From assembly GCF_001614315.2 (NCBI RefSeq), contig NZ_LVEG02000004.1, positions 186,001 through 250,000 of the forward strand: DNA of 64,000 bases, written 5' to 3'. Made by a program: the position numbers and the translations under genes. This DNA is from Halofilum ochraceum (GTDB taxonomy: Bacteria > Pseudomonadota > Gammaproteobacteria > XJ16 > Halofilaceae). Positions 60,314-64,000 of this stretch are shown piece after piece (position 1 is the first letter of the stretch; every line of letters begins with the position of its first letter). The notes beneath the pieces were generated by a model. It ran no database searches and was not told the DNA's origin. It worked only from the letters and a program-made list of their open reading frames with translations.

Positions 60314-61578
60314 GACGAATCTCCGTCCAGGCCGAGCAGTTCGCGCGCCGCGTCGATCACCTCGGTGCGTTCCTCGCGGCCGGCGCGCCGCAGACCGACC
60401 GTCGGGTCATGGATCAGGCGACGGGTCAGGGTGCGCGCCAGAAACGCCAGCGCCTCTTCGGGATCGTCCCCGCGCTCCAGCATCCGCCGGGCCTGCGCGA
60501 GCGTGCGTTCGCGGACCTGGTCGGCCTGCTCGCGGTAGTTGCGGATGGTCCCCACGGCATCCAGTGAACGTTGCCACGCGAGAAAGGTCTCAACCTTGCG
60601 TTTGATGATGTCTTCGGCCTCGGAGGCCGCGGCCCGGCGCGCCGCCATGTTTTCCTCGATCACCCCGCGGAGGTCGTCGACGGTATACAGGAATACGTCG
60701 CTGAGACGGCCGATCTCGGGCTCGATGTCGCGGGGAACGGCGATATCGACCATGAAGATCGGGCGGTGGCGCCGGCGTTTGAGCGCCTGTTCCACCGCGC
60801 CCTTGCCGAGGATCGGCAGCGTACTCGCGGTGGAGGAGATCACGATGTCGGCCTCATGCAGGACATCGGGGATCTGTGCCAGCCCGATGCCCTCGCCGCC
60901 GAACGACTCGGCCAGCTGAATCGCGCGCTGGGCGTCGCGGTTGGCCACGGTCAGGCGCTTCAGGCCCGCGCTGTGGAGATGGCGGCCCGCCAGATCGATG
61001 GTATCTCCCGCCCCGATCAGCAGCGCCCGCAGCGACGAGAGGTCACCGAAGATCTGGCGGGCGAGGGTCGTCGCCGCGAAAGCGACCGACACCGGACTGG
61101 CTCCGATCGCCGTCTCCGTGCGAACCTCCTTGGCGACGGCGAACGCGTGCTGGAACAGTTTGCCGAGTTCGGTGCCGATGGTGTCGTGGGTCGCGGCGGC
61201 CCGCCAGGCGTCCTTCAGCTGGCCCGCGATCTGGGGTTCGCCGAGGATCATCGAATCGAGACCGGAGGCGACCCGCAGGATATGGCGGACGGCATCGCCA
61301 CCGCGGCGCTCATAGAGGCACGGTGTCACGGCCCCCGGATCGGCGCCATGCCAGCCATGGAACCAGTCGATAATCGGTTGGCTGTCGGCGTCCGGGCTGT
61401 CCAGCGCACAATAGAGTTCTGTACGATTGCAGGTCGAGACGATTGCCGCCTCTTCGACACCGCCAAGCGCCATGAGGCCGCCCAGCGCCTGCTCCAGCCC
61501 GCTAGGCTCGAACACGACGTGCTCGCGGATCTCGACCGGCGCGGTCGTATGATTCAGGCCAATGACAAGAAGGGGCAT
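60310..61578 (-). CDS. hemA: Glutamyl-tRNA reductase
   Basis: A 422-residue enzyme of the C5 haem pathway: [19 protein letters not shown] at the start, catalytic Cys50 in [33 protein letters not shown]-binding [16 protein letters not shown], and the C-terminal dimerisation helices. GGG-type ribosome site before ATG 61576-61578. First of hemA-prfA-prmC; divergent from the TPR-lolB pair with 94 bases between. Confidence 0.96.
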
Positions 61579-61672
61579 CGAGTATGGGGAACGCGACAAA
61601 CACGCGATTCTCGTCCATTGGCCACGCAGTGACAACCAGACGTCGCATTTCGCGGCGTGGCAATGACATCGG

Positions 61673-63490
61673 ATGACTTCCATGGTGCGAATCCTGTCCA
61701 GCCTGAAAGCGGTATCGCTGCTCCCGTTCCTGTTGCTCGCGGCCTGTGCGACCGCGCCGGATGGGGGCACAGCCGTGGAGGAGGCGCAGCCGGAGGAGCA
61801 GTCGACGACTGCGCCGGAGCGCGACGAACAAGTGCCGGACGAGGATACGGCCGAGACGGCGGCTGCCGAGGACGAGGCGCGCAGTGAATCGCGCCCGCGC
61901 GGCCTGCACGGAGACAGCCTGTATCGCCTGCTCGTGGCCGATTTCGCCGGGCGGCGCGGCGACGTCAATCTCGCCCTTCAGGGTTATCTGGAGGCCGCGC
62001 GTGCCGAGAGCGATCCCCGCATCGCCGAACGGGCCGCGCGGTTGGCCGTGTACGCGGGGCGCATGGACGCGGCACTCGAAGCCGGCCGCCGCTGGGCCGA
62101 ACTCGCACCGGACAGCCGCGAGGCGCATGCGATGCTCGCCAGGCTGCATCTGCGCGAGGGCAATGCCGATGAGGCCCTTGTCCATCTGCGGCGGGTGATC
62201 GCGCTGACCGAAGGCGGCGCCGACGCCGGTCTGCGCGAGGTCGCGGCCCTGTTCGACGGCACCGAGCGCCCCGGCGCCGCGCTGCCGGCCGCCTCCATGC
62301 TCGCCGACGAGTACCCCGACCGTGCGATCGCCTACGAGATGGTCGCCGATCTCGCGCATCGCGCCGGTGAGGGGGCCCGCGCGCTGGCCGCCGTGGAGCG
62401 CGCGCTTGACCTCGACCCCGCCCGTACCCGGGCGCTGATCCTGCGCGCCCGGATTCTGATCGAGCGCGACCGCACCGAGGAGGCGTTCACCGGCCTTGAG
62501 GCGGCGGTCGAAGATGCGCCCGGCGATCGCGAGCTCGCCCTCGGCTATGTGCGCCTGCTCGTGGAAGCGGAACGCAATGAGGCGGCGATCCGCGCCATGC
62601 AGCGAACCTTCGAGCGCTTCGGTGATCATGCCTCGGCCGTGTACTCACTCGGGCTGCTGGCCATGCAGGTCCAGGCGTGGGACGACGCGAAAATCTATCT
62701 GCAGCGTCTGGTGGCCATGGACGCCCGCACCGCCTCCGCGCATTACTACCTCGGCCGGATCGCAGAGCAGGATGGGGACTGCACCGGCGCGCTGCGCCAC
62801 TACATCAAGGTCGGCCGGGGCGATCATCGCTTCGATGCCGAGTTGCGGGCGGCCGTCTGCATGGCCGAGGTCGATCGGGTCGATGAGGCGAGGCTCCATC
62901 TGGAGCGGCTCGCGTCGCGCTACCGCGACGACCAGCCGAGCACGCGGATTACCCTGACCCGGGCGCGCGTCGAACGGATCGCGGGCAATCCCGATCAGGC
63001 CCTGAACATCATGGGCAATGCCGTCGAGGGCCGCCCGGATTCGATCGAGCTGCGCTACAACCGCGCGTTGATGGCCGCGGAGATGGACCGGTTCGAGCTG
63101 GCCCGTTCGGATCTGCGCCATATCCTGGACCTGGAACCGGACAATGCCCGCGCCTTGAATGCGCTCGGGTACATGCTGGCCGATCGCGATATGCAGCTGC
63201 AGGAGGCCCGCACCATGATCGAGCGGGCGCTGGAGCAGAACCCCGAGGACGCCGCGACGCTCGACAGTATGGGCTGGGTGCTCTACCGCCTGGGACAGCC
63301 GCGCGAGGCGCTCCAATACCTGCGCTCGGCATGGGATCGAAGTCGCGACGCCGAGATCGCGGCCCATCTGGGCGAGGTCCTCTGGGCCACCGGTGCCCGC
63401 GAAGAGGCGCGCGCCGTCTGGGACGAGGGCCGTGGACTGGATAATGGCAGCGATGTGCTCAAGGAGACCGTTGAGCGCCTCGACCCATGA
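61673..63490 (+). CDS. TPR-repeat lipoprotein next to lolB
   Basis: A 605-residue protein: lipoprotein signal (LPFLLLAAC, lipidated Cys about 25), an acidic Glu/Thr/Ala-rich linker to about 70, then at least twelve TPR-type repeats to the end (for example HAMLARLHLREGNADEALVHLRRVIAL; ARALNALGYMLADRDMQLQEARTMIERALEQNP). This gene is conserved in this place beside lolB in many gammaproteobacteria; its role is unknown, possibly in envelope assembly. ATG 61682 is an alternative start. Confidence 0.92.
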   Translation: MTSMVRILSSLKAVSLLPFLLLAACATAPDGGTAVEEAQPEEQSTTAPERDEQVPDEDTAETAAAEDEARSESRPRGLHGDSLYRLLVADFAGRRGDVNLALQGYLEAARAESDPRIAERAARLAVYAGRMDAALEAGRRWAELAPDSREAHAMLARLHLREGNADEALVHLRRVIALTEGGADAGLREVAALFDGTERPGAALPAASMLADEYPDRAIAYEMVADLAHRAGEGARALAAVERALDLDPARTRALILRARILIERDRTEEAFTGLEAAVEDAPGDRELALGYVRLLVEAERNEAAIRAMQRTFERFGDHASAVYSLGLLAMQVQAWDDAKIYLQRLVAMDARTASAHYYLGRIAEQDGDCTGALRHYIKVGRGDHRFDAELRAAVCMAEVDRVDEARLHLERLASRYRDDQPSTRITLTRARVERIAGNPDQALNIMGNAVEGRPDSIELRYNRALMAAEMDRFELARSDLRHILDLEPDNARALNALGYMLADRDMQLQEARTMIERALEQNPEDAATLDSMGWVLYRLGQPREALQYLRSAWDRSRDAEIAAHLGEVLWATGAREEARAVWDEGRGLDNGSDVLKETVERLDP

Positions 63491-64000
63491 CGCGCTGCGC
63501 CTGCAGGATCGGCGTACTGTTTTTGGGCGCCGCGCTGATCACCGCCTGCGCGACCGGGCCACGCTCCGTCCCCGGGGATCGCGAAGCCGCGTGGGCCGAC
63601 CACCGGGAGCGACTGGAGGCGCTGTCCGGCTGGCGTGCCGAAGGACGCCTTGCGGTGCAGACCCGGGATGATGCCGGCAATGCGAACTTCGTCTGGATCG
63701 AAGAGGGCGAGGACCGGTTCCGTCTCCGCCTGGAGGGCCCGCTTGGTCAGGGGGGAGGGCGTCTGATGGTGGATGGCGCTGGGGCGGTTTTGACCACCGG
63801 GGACGGTCAGCGCTACGCAGGATCCGACGCCGGCCGCCTGCTGGACGAACTCTATGGCTGGGATATCCCCGTGGCCGGTCTGCGCCAGTGGCTGGTCGGA
63901 CTTCCCGGCGCCGATGCCGATTACGACCTGGACCGTTTCGGCCGCATCACCGCCCTGGACTGGCGCGGCTGGCGTATCGAATACCGCCGGTACCGCCAGG
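63487..64000 (+). CDS. lolB: Outer-membrane lipoprotein receptor LolB, partial
   Basis: 171 residues to the right edge, no stop. Lipoprotein signal CRIGVLFLGAALITAC, then HRERLEALSGWRAEGRLAVQTRDDAGNANFVWIEEGEDRFRLRL, GPLGQGGGRLMVDG, and ELYGWDIPVAGLRQWLVGLPG: the LolB fold that receives lipoproteins from LolA and places them in the outer membrane. ATGA overlap with the TPR gene. In relatives it is followed by ispE. Confidence 0.94.
   Translation, partial: MTRCACRIGVLFLGAALITACATGPRSVPGDREAAWADHRERLEALSGWRAEGRLAVQTRDDAGNANFVWIEEGEDRFRLRLEGPLGQGGGRLMVDGAGAVLTTGDGQRYAGSDAGRLLDELYGWDIPVAGLRQWLVGLPGADADYDLDRFGRITALDWRGWRIEYRRYRQ

Overview
The window is a 64-kb stretch of a high-GC (roughly two thirds G+C by eye) gammaproteobacterial chromosome. 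Several blocks have the standard gammaproteobacterial order: hemA-prfA-prmC divergent from a TPR lipoprotein-lolB pair, mreBCD near gatCAB, and sucA-sucB-lpd-sucC-sucD. The GC level, the many acidic secreted proteins and a bacterial sodium channel would suit a halophilic or haloalkaliphilic member of the Chromatiales/Ectothiorhodospiraceae range, but that placement is inference. No tRNA, rRNA, CRISPR array, transposase or prophage gene was seen. Both ends are cut inside genes: a DegP/MucD-type protease on the left and lolB on the right.

Layout. 1-6 kb: envelope protease, SRPBCC protein and a DUF4168 secreted protein; two tandem related small-RNA candidates; a Nudix hydrolase; an ABC-class ATPase; a ZapG/YhcB-like protein; a bactofilin. 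6-20 kb: PQQ-type sugar dehydrogenase, glutathione transferase, recQ bracketed by two 99-bp repeats, a lipoprotein, a rhomboid protease with a long cytosolic tail, membrane proteins, two secreted hydrolases, a Bcr/CflA exporter and a methyltransferase. 20-31 kb: HD-GYP protein with an altered HD site, lipase-like lipoprotein coupled to a DUF2058 gene, OsmC-like protein, voltage-gated sodium channel, PhzF/deacetylase/ACT genes and two surface proteins, one with a GlyGly-CTERM-like tail. 31-41 kb: a TCA-cycle block running leftward (DUF1244-idh, then sucA-sucB-lpd-sucC-sucD), broken up by palindromic repeats.

41-48 kb: small conserved genes (DUF3301, YchJ, UspA, RsmJ, a Rieske-like anchored protein) and mreB-mreC-mreD-hydroxyacid dehydrogenase-slyX. 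48.4-53.5 kb: a six-gene cassette (ECF sigma factor, zinc anti-sigma factor, small secreted protein, TPR/beta-barrel protein, DUF4382 lipoprotein, repeat-rich charged secreted protein) sits between mreB and gatC, which are usually neighbours. 53.6-57 kb: gatCAB. 57-58.4 kb: a hypothetical gene in a repeat-rich stretch. 58.4-64 kb: prmC-prfA-hemA leftward and TPR lipoprotein-lolB rightward.

Intergenic spaces are rich in small palindromic elements of at least six sequence classes. The parts most worth follow-up are the duplicated C-rich sRNA candidates with a shared upstream element that also precedes the DUF4168 gene, and the sigma-factor envelope cassette inserted between mreB and gatC, with its barrel/lipoprotein pair and a near-consensus CRP-type site.
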